Source: CAZLIC01 sp964559535
Lineage (GTDB): Bacteria > Pseudomonadota > Alphaproteobacteria > Rhodobacterales > Rhodobacteraceae
Direction: 5' to 3'
DNA length: 64,000 nt
NCBI GenBank assembly: GCA_964559535.1
Contig: CAZLIC010000012.1
Location: 1 to 64,000, forward strand
Shown here: one piece after another, positions 17,527 to 26,125 of the stretch
Numbering within the stretch: the first letter of the stretch is position 1
Layout of the letters: each line of letters begins with the position of its first letter
The notes under the pieces: generated by a model
Database searches by the model: none
Told to the model about the DNA's origin: nothing
What the model saw: only the letters and a program-made list of their open reading frames with translations
Translations under genes and position numbers: made by a program

Positions 17527-18360
17527 ATGGCCGGACAAACACAGACATCGAAGGAGCCACGGAAGGGTAGGAATGGCGGCGGCACGGGCGCAAGCGCCAA
17601 CAGACAGCTAGTAGCGGCAAAGGCGGCTGTCAGAACGGACCAACCCTTTCACCTTGCTCCATTTCCGGGCACGACGAGTGGCGGAAACTGCACCAGCATC
17701 CCGACCATTGCCGACCTCCCCAGCCTGTCCCGCGCCGCCCTCGGCGCCCTCTGGACACGGCTGTTCGACCGTCCGGTGCCGAAGGGCCTGTCGCCGCAGC
17801 TGATGAACCGCTTCCTCGCCTTCGAGATTCAGGCGCGGGCGGTCGGGGGGCTGGCTGCGGGGTTTGTCGAGACCCTGGCGCAGCGCGCGGGTGCGGCATC
17901 GGCCATGCCGAAGCCCGCGGCGCGGTTGCGGCCCGGCGGGCGGCTGCTGCGGGAATGGAACGGGGTCACCCATGTCGTTGATGTCGACGCGGACGGGTTC
18001 CTGTGGTCCGGGCGGCAGTTTGGGTCGCTCTCGGCCATCGCGAAGGAGATCACCGGCGCACACTGGTCGGGGCCGCGGTTCTTCGGGCTGACGGGCGGCG
18101 GGGCCGGGGGCGGAGGTAAGGTCGGGGTCGACAGCGGCGGCGGGGCGGAATCGTCCAGCGGCGGGGGCGCAGCAGCGAAGGGGAAGGCCGGAAAGGCCGG
18201 GGGCGGTCGGCTTGGTGAGCCGGTGTCGAAACGGTCCTTCAAGGCGGCTTCAAACGGGGCTTCAAGCCAAGTTCCGACATCCGGTGCCAGCGGGACTGCT
18301 GACGCCCGGGCCGCCGCAACCGCCCGCACCCGCCGACGCACCGCCGGAGTCCCCGCATGA
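17527..18360 (+). CDS. DUF2924 domain protein, recombinase-associated
   Basis: 277 residues from ATG 17527 (GGAGCAGGGG precedes it); an upstream in-frame start at 17455 is possible. The middle part, from about TIADLPSLSRAALGALWTRL to LWSGRQFGSLSAIAKEITG, is the DUF2924 domain. That domain is usually encoded directly in front of a large serine recombinase in alphaproteobacterial prophages and islands. The C-terminal 90 residues are glycine/serine/alanine-rich and likely disordered. The stop overlaps the recombinase ATG (ATGA at 18357-18360). A helper or DNA-binding role is presumed; no activity is established for the family. Confidence 0.75.
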   Translation: MAGQTQTSKEPRKGRNGGGTGASANRQLVAAKAAVRTDQPFHLAPFPGTTSGGNCTSIPTIADLPSLSRAALGALWTRLFDRPVPKGLSPQLMNRFLAFEIQARAVGGLAAGFVETLAQRAGAASAMPKPAARLRPGGRLLREWNGVTHVVDVDADGFLWSGRQFGSLSAIAKEITGAHWSGPRFFGLTGGGAGGGGKVGVDSGGGAESSSGGGAAAKGKAGKAGGGRLGEPVSKRSFKAASNGASSQVPTSGASGTADARAAATARTRRRTAGVPA

Positions 18361-20180
18361 CCACCCGCCCGGTGATCCGCGCAGCGATCTACACCCGCAA
18401 GTCCAGCGACGAGGGGCTGGAGCAGGAGTTCAATTCGCTGGACGCCCAGCACGAGGCCTGCGCTGCCTTCATCACCAGCCAGCGCCACGAGGGCTGGAAG
18501 GCCCTGCCCGCCCGCTTCGACGACGGCGGCATCTCCGGCGGCACGCTCGACCGCCCTGCCCTGCAGCGGCTGATGGCCGAGGTCGATGCCGGGCGCATCG
18601 ACATGATCGTGGTTTACAAGATCGACCGCCTCACCCGCTCGCTCGCCGACTTCGCCCGGCTGGTGGAGCGGCTCGACCGCGCCGGGGCCTCCTTCGTATC
18701 GGTCACCCAGGCCTTCAACACCTCGACCTCGATGGGGCGGCTGACGCTGAACGTGCTTCTGTCCTTCGCGCAGTTCGAGCGCGAGGTCACCGCCGAACGC
18801 ATCCGCGACAAGATCGCCTCGTCCAAGCAGCGCGGGCTCTGGATGGGCGGCACCATCCCGCTCGGCTATGACCGCCACCCCGACCCGCAGCGGCGGGAAC
18901 TCGTGGTGAATGCGGAAGAGGCACAGACCGTGCGGACTCTCTTCGACCTCTACGACCGGCACGGCAGCATCCGGGCGGTGGAGGTGGAGGCGGCGCGGAT
19001 GGGGTTGCGGTCGAAGCGGCACGACACGGCATCCGGCAAGCGCAGCGGTGGCGGGGCCTTCACGCGAGGGCAGATCCACTACCTGCTGACCAACCCCACC
19101 TACTGCGGCATGGTGCGGCACAAGGCGCGGGCCTATGCGGGGCAGCATCCGGCGATCATCGGGCGCGACCTCTGGGACCGGGTGCAGGCGCGGCTGCTGG
19201 ACAGCCGTGCACGGCCGCGGGTGAAGGCGGGCGGCGGGGCGGGTGGGTTGCCGGATATCCCGGTGCACGAAGGCGTAGGCGGAACCGATGCAAACGCAGG
19301 AACTGGTGACGCTATCCGCACGACGGCAACGGGCGCGTCCATCTCGAAGCGCGGCACCGCGAGCCCTGCCCCGTCCACCGGCGGTGCCCGCGCGCCGCTG
19401 CTGGGCCTGCTCTTCGACGAGACCGGTGACGGCCTCACCCCGACCCGCACCACCACCGGCACGCGCAGCTACCGCTACTACATCTCGAACCGGCTGATCG
19501 CGGGCGGCACCGACCCGACCGGCTGGCGCCTGCCCGCCGTCCCGCTGGAGCAGGAGATCGCCCGGCACATCGCCGCGCATCTGCGCACCGCCGCCGCACA
19601 GCACAGGGTGCTGGCCGTGGCGGACGCACGCACCGCGCTGGCGCTGGGCGACAAGGTCACGGCCGTCGCCAATGACATCGCCGCCGACCCCGCCACGCAA
19701 CTGCCGCTGCTCCTCGCCCGTGGCCGCATCCGCGGCGGCGCCCTGCACCTCGACCTGAATGCCGCAACCCTCGCCGACCGCCTCGGCGTCACCGCCGATG
19801 ACCTCGCCCCCGGCTTTCTTGCCACCTCCTTCCGCTTCCACCTGCGCCGCCGCGGCATCGAGACGAAGCTCGTGGTCGGCGATACTGTCCCCGTCCCCGA
19901 CACTACCCTGATCCGGGCGCTGCGCGAGTCGCACCGCGAGATGGCCGCGCGCAAGGCCGGGCGGCGGAAGTCCGACGCGCCCACACCCACCGGCAGCCGC
20001 GCACGGCGGCGCAGCTACCTCGCCTTCCTCTCCCCCGGTATCCAGTGCGCCATCCTCGACGGCACCACGCCCGAGGGTCTGACGCTTGAACGCCTGCTCG
20101 CCGCGGACCTTCCCATGGACTGGGCCGCGCAGGAAAGGATGCTGGGGTTCGGCATGGGTGAGGCTGAAGCCGGGGCATGA
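18357..20180 (+). CDS. Large serine recombinase / resolvase-family integrase
   Basis: A 607-residue site-specific recombinase. The N-terminal resolvase domain (about 1-150) has the catalytic serine in YTRKSSDEG (Ser16), the arginine-containing KIDRLTRSLADF and the FAQFEREVTAERIRDKI helix. The recombinase domain follows (GYDRH...YLLTNPTYCGMVRHKA, about 160-280). A C-terminal extension ends in basic RRRSYLAFLSPG. It forms an operon with the DUF2924 gene and lies 200 bp from a tRNA-Arg gene. Such enzymes integrate or excise mobile elements, so it may have moved this island, though no attachment-site duplication could be identified by eye. Confidence 0.9.
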   Translation: MTTRPVIRAAIYTRKSSDEGLEQEFNSLDAQHEACAAFITSQRHEGWKALPARFDDGGISGGTLDRPALQRLMAEVDAGRIDMIVVYKIDRLTRSLADFARLVERLDRAGASFVSVTQAFNTSTSMGRLTLNVLLSFAQFEREVTAERIRDKIASSKQRGLWMGGTIPLGYDRHPDPQRRELVVNAEEAQTVRTLFDLYDRHGSIRAVEVEAARMGLRSKRHDTASGKRSGGGAFTRGQIHYLLTNPTYCGMVRHKARAYAGQHPAIIGRDLWDRVQARLLDSRARPRVKAGGGAGGLPDIPVHEGVGGTDANAGTGDAIRTTATGASISKRGTASPAPSTGGARAPLLGLLFDETGDGLTPTRTTTGTRSYRYYISNRLIAGGTDPTGWRLPAVPLEQEIARHIAAHLRTAAAQHRVLAVADARTALALGDKVTAVANDIAADPATQLPLLLARGRIRGGALHLDLNAATLADRLGVTADDLAPGFLATSFRFHLRRRGIETKLVVGDTVPVPDTTLIRALRESHREMAARKAGRRKSDAPTPTGSRARRRSYLAFLSPGIQCAILDGTTPEGLTLERLLAADLPMDWAAQERMLGFGMGEAEAGA

Positions 20181-20381
20181 TTCCGGCGACCAGGCACCAA
20201 GGCAGGGCAGTAGAGACATCGAGGCCGGACCGCCCCTTCCGTCTCTCCCGAGACGCGCTTCCCGCTGGGCGCACGGAACCAACGGCGCTACAGTCTCGCG
20301 AACGCCGCCCCCCGCGCAACGCACCGGAAACGGCCGCAAATCCGGCAGAGATCGGACGCATGGATCAGAGACTTGGGTGAG

Positions 20382-20458
20382 TGGCGGACCCGGAGCGATT
20401 CGAACGCCCGACCCTCAGATTCGTAGTCTGATGCTCTATCCAGCTGAGCTACGGGTCC
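20382..20458 (-). tRNA. tRNA-Arg (anticodon ACG)
   Basis: Reading the minus strand, a 7-bp acceptor stem GGACCCG/CGGGTCC, D arm GCTC...GAGC, anticodon arm TCAGA-CTACGAA-TCTGA (anticodon ACG) and T arm GGGCG-TTCGAAT-CGCTC fold correctly. The discriminator G is followed by an encoded CCA (20382-20384). It lies between the recombinase gene and the histidine kinase; tRNA genes are common island integration sites. Confidence 0.97.
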
Positions 20459-20505
20459 GCAGTGCGGCGGGGGATAGCCCTGCCTGCGGGCGAGTGCAAG
20501 AGGAA

Positions 20506-21903
20506 TCAGGCCGCGTCGGGCAACCCGCCCTTGGGCAGGACGATCAGGAACTCGGTCCCGCCTTCGCCGGAGGTCACAAGGTCCAGCCGCCCGCCATGGC
20601 CGCGCACCAGTTCGGCCGCAATGGCAAGGCCCAGCCCCGTGCCGCCCTTGCGCGCGCCGCCCTGGAAGGCGGTGAACAGGTGCTCGCGCGCCCTGGGCGG
20701 CAGGCCGGGCCCGGTGTCGCCCACGCGGATCCACCAGCCGGTGTCATCCTCGCCCCCGGCGATTTCCACGGTGCCGGGCTGGCCGGTCGCCTCGATCGCC
20801 TGCCGCGCGTTGCGCACCAGGTTCGACAGCACGCGGTACAGCTGTTCGGCATCGCCGCGGATCATCAGCCCCGCCGCGATGTCGATCACGGGTGTCACCG
20901 GGCCATCCTCGCCCATCCCCTCGGCCGCCACCACATCTTCGGCCAGCATCCGCAGCGGAAACCGGGCCAGCCGCGGCGGCGGCTCCTCGGCCTTGCCGAA
21001 GGCCAGCGTGGATTCGCACAGGGACACCGCCCGACTGATCGAGGACACCAGCTTGGGCGCCGCGCGGGCCACCATCGGGTCCTGCGAGCCCTCGATGCGG
21101 TCAGCGAACAGCTGCGCCGAGGTCAGGATGTTGCGCAGGTCGTGGCTGATCTTGGCCACGGCGCCACCCAGCTGCGCCAGGCGTTCGCGCTGCTTCAGGG
21201 CGCCGGTCATCTGCGTCTGCAGCGACTGCAGCGCCTCTTCCGCCGCGCGCAGTTCGGCCACGCGGGCGGTGGGCGCGATCACCCGGCGGGCATCCTCAGG
21301 GGCCTCGGCATAGGCCGCCATGCTGCGCACCACGCGGCCGATGGGCGCCACGATCAGCCGCCGCACCGCCAGGAACAACAGCGCCGCCGTCACCCCCGAA
21401 ATCATCGCCGACAGCCACAGGATGCGCAGACCGTATTCCACCATCGCCTGCCGCAGCGCGCGTGTCTCCATCGTGACCTCGATCAGCAGACCCGCCTCTT
21501 GCGTGGGGCTGCCGATGACCCGCACCACGCGGTTGTCGGTATCCCACAGCTGCGCCATGGCATCCGCAATCAGCGCCCAGGGGCCCGCCAGGCGCAGGTC
21601 ATGGGTCGCCACCACCTCGTCGGGAATGGGAGAGGACAGCACCAGCTGCCGCATCTCGTCGCGCCGCAGGACCACGTTCATCACCTGCGCGTTGCGCAAG
21701 AGTTCGGCCTCCAGCGCCGGGGTGATCGGCCCGTCGGTGGCCAAGAGCGCCAGCGACGCGATCTGTGCCTGTTCCAGCCGCAGCTGCAGGAAATCGGCGC
21801 GAAAACGGGCCATCGACGGCACAAAGATCAGCACCTCGGCCAGCATGACGAAGACAACCGTCAGAACAAGGAACCGCCCCGAAAGGCTGCCGATGAACCT
21901 CAT
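20506..21903 (-). CDS. Membrane sensor histidine kinase
   Basis: 465 residues from ATG 21903 (GTG 21918 is an alternative start). An N-terminal membrane segment (LSGRFLVLTVVFVMLAEVLI), a periplasmic sensor region of roughly 150 residues and a second membrane segment (LWLSAMISGVTAALLFLAV) are followed by a HAMP-like linker. The HisKA phosphoacceptor is in AKISHDLRN. The HATPase boxes are NLVRNARQAI (N), GDTGPGLP (G1) and GTGLGLAIAAELVRGHGG (G2). No response regulator is adjacent, so its partner is unknown. The signal sensed cannot be told from sequence. Confidence 0.9.
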   Translation of the reverse strand: MRFIGSLSGRFLVLTVVFVMLAEVLIFVPSMARFRADFLQLRLEQAQIASLALLATDGPITPALEAELLRNAQVMNVVLRRDEMRQLVLSSPIPDEVVATHDLRLAGPWALIADAMAQLWDTDNRVVRVIGSPTQEAGLLIEVTMETRALRQAMVEYGLRILWLSAMISGVTAALLFLAVRRLIVAPIGRVVRSMAAYAEAPEDARRVIAPTARVAELRAAEEALQSLQTQMTGALKQRERLAQLGGAVAKISHDLRNILTSAQLFADRIEGSQDPMVARAAPKLVSSISRAVSLCESTLAFGKAEEPPPRLARFPLRMLAEDVVAAEGMGEDGPVTPVIDIAAGLMIRGDAEQLYRVLSNLVRNARQAIEATGQPGTVEIAGGEDDTGWWIRVGDTGPGLPPRAREHLFTAFQGGARKGGTGLGLAIAAELVRGHGGRLDLVTSGEGGTEFLIVLPKGGLPDAA

Positions 21904-22147
21904 GCGTCCTGCTGCCACCCGTACATGCCCCGTTCATGCGGATCGGGCGGCATTGCGCCCGGCGCTTCCACACAGACCTAGCAAAGCTTCCGGGCCGACA
22001 ACAGGCGCAAGCGCCGCCTGCGCCGTTTTCTGCCCGGGGCTGGCCGCGGCCTGAGACGGGGGGGCCACGCCATGGCGCAGAATGCCGGTTCGGGCCGCAA
22101 CTTCCGCCGACATGGCACCCTTGGGCGGGTACGCCGCGGCGTTCCGG

Positions 22148-22732
22148 TCAGCCCGCGTCGGTCTTGCCCCGACGGTCGCCGCGCAGGTTGGCGTACAGCA
22201 CATGATTGCGCCAGCGCCCGGCGATCTGCAGATAGCTTTGCGCAACCCCTTCGTACTTGAACCCGGTGCCTTCCAGCACGGCACGGCTGGCCGCGTTCTC
22301 GGGCAGGCAGGCGGCCTCGATCCGGCTCAGGTCCAGTTGCGAAAAGGCGTGGTGCACCACGGTCCGTATCGCCTCGCCCATGAAGCCCTGGCGCGCAAAC
22401 GCCGCGCCCACCCAGTACCCCAGCGTGCCGGCCTGTGCCGGGCCGCGGCGGATGTTGTCCAGCGTGATGGCGCCCAGCAAGGCCTCGTCGGCGCGCCGGA
22501 TCATCAGAAGCGGCAGCGCGGTGCCCTGTGCCTCGGCCCGGGCGGCCCAGTAGACGCGGTTGGTGAAGGCGCGGCGCGACAGGTGGTCGGCGGCCCATAC
22601 CGGCTCCCACTGCGCCAGGAAGGCCTCGCTGTCGGCCCGCAACGCCGCCCAGGCGCGCCAGTCGGTGTGCAAGGGCAGCCGCAGTGTCATCCGTTCGCTT
22701 TCAAGCCGGACCTTGCGGCGGAACCCCAGCAT
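22148..22732 (-). CDS. GNAT-family N-acetyltransferase (RimJ/RimL-like)
   Basis: 194 residues. The fold shows the RimJ/RimL pattern: N-terminal RLESERMTLRLP, the GYWVGAAFARQGFMGEAIRTVV acetyl-CoA loop with the Q/RxxG pattern, and NAASRAVLEGTGFKYEG near the end. Enzymes of this group acetylate protein N-termini or small amines; the substrate is not predictable. The start overlaps the stop of the upstream M16 peptidase gene by one base, so the two are one transcription unit. Confidence 0.85.
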   Translation of the reverse strand: MLGFRRKVRLESERMTLRLPLHTDWRAWAALRADSEAFLAQWEPVWAADHLSRRAFTNRVYWAARAEAQGTALPLLMIRRADEALLGAITLDNIRRGPAQAGTLGYWVGAAFARQGFMGEAIRTVVHHAFSQLDLSRIEAACLPENAASRAVLEGTGFKYEGVAQSYLQIAGRWRNHVLYANLRGDRRGKTDAG

Positions 22733-23991
22733 CAGCCCGTCAGCCCGTCGCGGATCGCCTCCAGACCCGGTGCGCCGTCCACCGGGCCATACAGCGCCAA
22801 CGCGGCGCCGCCGCGGGCCAGGCCCGCCGCATAGTCGCGCACCGCCTGCACGTCCACCGCGTCGATCTTCGACACCGCCTCGTCCACATCGGGCACGCGG
22901 CCCCAGATCGACACCATCCGCGCCAGCCGCTCGGCCCGGCTGGAAGGACTTTCCAGCCCCATCAGCAGGCCGGATTTCAGCTGCGCCCGCGCGCGCGCCA
23001 CCTCGGCCTCGGACATGTCACGGGCCGACCGGCGCAGTTCGGCCACCGTCAGTTCCGTCAGTTCCGCCAGTTCCTCGCCCGAGGTGCCCGCATAGACGGT
23101 GATCGAGCCGGTGTCCTCGTAGGCCCCCGACTGCGCGAAGATCGAATAGCACAGGCCGCGCTCTTCGCGGATGGTCTGGAACAGGCGGCTGGACATGCCG
23201 CCCCCCATGGCCGTGGCATAGACCTGCGCCGCATAGACACCCGCCTCGCGCGCGCCGGGGGCCTGCAAGGACAACGCGAAATGCGCCTGCTCCAGGTCCT
23301 TCTCCTCGCGCCGTTCGATCCCGGCAAAGCGCGCCGGCACGACGGCACCGTTCCCCGCGGGCGGCAGGCCGCCGAAGATCTCTTCCGCCTGCGCGACGAT
23401 GCGGTCGTGGTCGACGCCGCCCGAGGCCGACAGGATCATGTGGTCGGGCCCGTAGTGACGCGCCACGAACCCCCGCAGGTCATCCGCGCCAAACGCCTCA
23501 ACCCGCTCGGCCGGGCCCAGGATGGTGCGGCCGAACGGCTGGTCGGGGTAGGACGCCTCTTGCAGCCAGTCGAAGATGATGTCGTCGGGCGTGTCCAGCG
23601 CCTGCCCGATTTCCTGCAGGATCACATGCCGCTCGGTCTCGATGTCTTCCGCGTTGAACACCGGGTTCAGCACGATGTCCGAAATCACGTCCAGCGCCAG
23701 CGCCGTGTCAGCCGACAGCACGCGGGCATAGTAGGCCGTCATTTCCTTGGACGTATAGGCGTTGATGTAGCCGCCCACGTCCTCGATCTCTTCGGCAATC
23801 TGCCGGGCCGTGCGGCGCGCCGTGCCCTTGAACGCCATGTGTTCCAGGAAATGCGCGATGCCGTTCTGCGCCGCCGTCTCGTGCCGCCCCCCGGCCGTGA
23901 CCCACACGCCCAGGCTGGCGGATTGCAGCCCCGGCATTTGTTCGGTGACAATGCGCAGGCCGTTGGGCAGGGTGGTCAGTCGGGCGGTCAC
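22732..23991 (-). CDS. M16 zinc peptidase (mitochondrial processing peptidase-like)
   Basis: 419 residues. The inverted zinc motif HFLEH is at residues 47-51, followed by the second glutamate in the ETERHVILQEIGQA segment near 130. This is the alphaproteobacterial PqqL/MPP-beta type found beside threonine synthase in many Rhodobacteraceae. Both M16 halves are present (second half with the GGGMSSRLFQTIREERGLCY glycine-rich loop). It overlaps thrC by four bases (ATGA), so it is co-translated. Confidence 0.92.
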   Translation of the reverse strand: MTARLTTLPNGLRIVTEQMPGLQSASLGVWVTAGGRHETAAQNGIAHFLEHMAFKGTARRTARQIAEEIEDVGGYINAYTSKEMTAYYARVLSADTALALDVISDIVLNPVFNAEDIETERHVILQEIGQALDTPDDIIFDWLQEASYPDQPFGRTILGPAERVEAFGADDLRGFVARHYGPDHMILSASGGVDHDRIVAQAEEIFGGLPPAGNGAVVPARFAGIERREEKDLEQAHFALSLQAPGAREAGVYAAQVYATAMGGGMSSRLFQTIREERGLCYSIFAQSGAYEDTGSITVYAGTSGEELAELTELTVAELRRSARDMSEAEVARARAQLKSGLLMGLESPSSRAERLARMVSIWGRVPDVDEAVSKIDAVDVQAVRDYAAGLARGGAALALYGPVDGAPGLEAIRDGLTG

Positions 23992-25373
23992 GCGGTCAAC
24001 CTCTCACTTATCAGGGACTTCAGGGCATCCAGGTCATTGGCCACGCGCGTCACACGCTCGGGCCGTTCGTACAGGTCCGCCATGCGCGGCGGCAGCGCGG
24101 GGCGCAGGCCGGTGGCCGCCTGAACCGCATCGGGGAACTTCGCCGGGTGCGCCGTGGCCAGCGTCACCATCGGGTTCGCGCCCATGTGCTCGGCCGCCAC
24201 CTTCAGGCCCACCGCCGTGTGCGGGCACACGACCTCGCCCGTCAGGGCACGGGTGCGGGCAATGGTCTCGGCCGTTTCTTCCTCGGAGGCACGGCCAGAC
24301 CCGAACCACTCCTGCAACGCCTGCATTGCGCCCTGCGGAATGCGGAAGCCCCCCGCCTTCAGGTCGGCCATCAGCGCCGCCACCGCCGCCCCGTCGCGCC
24401 CCAGCGCCTCCCACAGGGCGCGCTCGAAATTGGAACTCACCTGGATGTCCATCGACGGGCTGATCGTCGGCTCCACCGTGCCGGGCACATACTCGCCGCT
24501 GGTCATCGCGCGGTGCAGGATGTCGTTGCGGTTGGTGGCAATCACCAGCCGCCCCACGGGCAGGCCCATCGCCCGCGCCACATGGCCCGCGTAGATGTCG
24601 CCGAAGTTGCCCGTGGGCACGGTGAAGTCAATCGCCCGGTGCGGCGCCCCCAGCGCCACGCCCGCAGCGAAGTAATACACCACCTGCGCCAGCACCCGCG
24701 CCCAGTTGATGCTGTTCACCCCCGCCAGCCGCACGCCGTCACGAAAGGCGGCATCGTTGAACATGTCCTTCAGCCGCGCCTGGCAGTCGTCAAACGTGCC
24801 CTCCACCGCCAGCGCATGGATGTTGCCCTCGCGCGCGGTGGTCATCTGGCGCCGCTGCACCTCACTCACCCGGCCATGCGGGAACAGGATGAACACATCC
24901 ACATTCGCCAGCCCGCGGAACGCCTCAACCGCGGCCGACCCGGTGTCGCCGCTGGTGGCCCCCACGATGGTGATCCGCTGCCCCGTCCGCGCCAGCACCG
25001 CCTGCATCATCTGCCCGATGATCTGCATGGCGAAATCCTTGAACGCCAGCGTCGGCCCGCAGGCAAGGTCCAGCAAGAAATGCCCCGGCCCCATCTGCCG
25101 CAACGGCGCCTTCGCCGGGTGGACGAAACCGCGATAGGCCGCCGCCAGCAGCCCACGGAACTCGCCTTCCGCAAAGGCCCCGCCCAGATAGGGCCACATC
25201 ACCCGGAACGCGACATCCTCATAGGGCAGACCCGCCAGCGCGGCAATCTCCGCCGCCGTCATCTGCGGCACCTGGGCGGGCACGTACAGCCCCCCGTCCC
25301 GCGCCAGCCCCGTCATCATCGCGTCCTGAAAGGCCAATGCGGGCGCCTGACCGCGGGTGGAAACGTACTGCAT
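23988..25373 (-). CDS. thrC: Threonine synthase
   Basis: Converts O-phosphohomoserine to threonine with PLP. It has 461 residues, the long proteobacterial form. It begins MQYVSTRGQAPALAFQDAMM, with the PLP lysine in TLAFKDFAMQ and the phosphate-binding GATSGDTGSAA loop. It lies at the end of the cytochrome oxidase cluster: SURF1 ends 10 bases upstream of its start, and the M16 gene follows with an overlap. Confidence 0.96.
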   Translation of the reverse strand: MQYVSTRGQAPALAFQDAMMTGLARDGGLYVPAQVPQMTAAEIAALAGLPYEDVAFRVMWPYLGGAFAEGEFRGLLAAAYRGFVHPAKAPLRQMGPGHFLLDLACGPTLAFKDFAMQIIGQMMQAVLARTGQRITIVGATSGDTGSAAVEAFRGLANVDVFILFPHGRVSEVQRRQMTTAREGNIHALAVEGTFDDCQARLKDMFNDAAFRDGVRLAGVNSINWARVLAQVVYYFAAGVALGAPHRAIDFTVPTGNFGDIYAGHVARAMGLPVGRLVIATNRNDILHRAMTSGEYVPGTVEPTISPSMDIQVSSNFERALWEALGRDGAAVAALMADLKAGGFRIPQGAMQALQEWFGSGRASEEETAETIARTRALTGEVVCPHTAVGLKVAAEHMGANPMVTLATAHPAKFPDAVQAATGLRPALPPRMADLYERPERVTRVANDLDALKSLISERLTA

Positions 25374-25382
25374 GATCGTCCT

Positions 25383-26054
25383 TCAGCCCATCCGGCGCCG
25401 CATACGCCACAGATACAGAATTGTCATCCCCAACCAGACCAACGCCAGCAGAAACCATTGCACCGCATACCCCAGATGGTCATTCGGGATGCCTGTGGTA
25501 TCCACCGGCCAGGGGGCAACCCCCTCGCCCGTTTCCGACCTTGCCACGACAAGAACGGGTTCCGCCTGCAGTTTCTCGGCCATGGCGGGCAGATCGCGCG
25601 CGTACCACAGGCCCGTCGCCGCGTCGGGCGGGGGCGTGAAGCCGTCCACCTCGTCGGGCCACAGCAGGTTGCCGGTCACCGTGACCGGGCCCCCGGCCCC
25701 ATGCCCCACCCCGCGCGATCCGTCCGGCACAAACCCGCGGTCCACCAGCACGCGCCGCCCGTCATCGGCCTGCAGCACGGCCACCACGCGGAACCCCGGC
25801 CCCACCTGCTTGCGGCTGACCAGGACGTCCAGCGCCTGCCCGGTGAACGCGCCGCTTACCGACACATGCAAATAGGCGTCCGTCGCCGGGTCGGGCATCG
25901 CGGGCAGGGCCACGGGCGGTTCATCCATCCGAGCGGCGATGGCGGCCACGATGCCTTCCTTCCAGGCCAGGCGTTGCAGCTGCCACGCCCCCAGCCCAAC
26001 CAGAACGGCTGCCCCGATCACCCCGAACAGCAGCGGAACGATCAGCCGCGCCAT
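25383..26054 (-). CDS. SURF1-family cytochrome oxidase assembly protein
   Basis: 223 residues from ATG 26054, where the sequence becomes MARLIVPLLFGVIGAAVLVG, the first membrane helix; the open frame continues upstream but is not family-like. A second helix (VQWFLLALVWLGMTILYLW) ends the protein. Between them is the SURF1 domain with the RGFVPDG and NDHLGYAVQWF conserved parts. It assists heme a insertion into subunit I of aa3 oxidase. Next to ctaE, as expected. Confidence 0.92.
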   Translation of the reverse strand: MARLIVPLLFGVIGAAVLVGLGAWQLQRLAWKEGIVAAIAARMDEPPVALPAMPDPATDAYLHVSVSGAFTGQALDVLVSRKQVGPGFRVVAVLQADDGRRVLVDRGFVPDGSRGVGHGAGGPVTVTGNLLWPDEVDGFTPPPDAATGLWYARDLPAMAEKLQAEPVLVVARSETGEGVAPWPVDTTGIPNDHLGYAVQWFLLALVWLGMTILYLWRMRRRMG

Positions 26055-26077
26055 GCCGTGCCCTCCTGAACGCAAAG

Positions 26078-26101
26078 CGCAGGCCCGCGTGGGGGCCTGC
26101 G
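26078..26101 (-). terminator. Strong hairpin between ctaE and SURF1 genes
   Basis: A perfect 9-bp stem (CGCAGGCCC / GGGCCTGCG) with a 6-nt loop follows the ctaE stop on the minus strand. No T-tract follows, so it may attenuate or protect the 3' end of the ctaE mRNA rather than fully terminate. Confidence 0.5.
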
Positions 26102-26125
26102 CCGGCAATCAATTCCGACCGTGGA

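Noticed and set aside
16992..17620. Minus-strand frames over the second array with repeated LSAAYPAGR / SQPPIRRGG peptides
   Set aside because: Repeat translations of the decayed I-F-like array, not proteins.
16938..20180. CRISPR-associated transposon (Tn7-like I-F3 CAST), because an I-F-like array lies next to a recombinase
   Set aside because: No tnsABC or tniQ, no cas8/5f, cas7f or cas6f genes and no transposon ends are visible. The recombinase is a serine integrase, not a DDE transposase.
21934..22284. Minus-strand frame overlapping the GNAT gene and the gap before the kinase
   Set aside because: It overlaps the GNAT gene in another frame and has no ribosome binding site or family-like sequence. 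The gap 21904-22147 is reported as without a supported gene.
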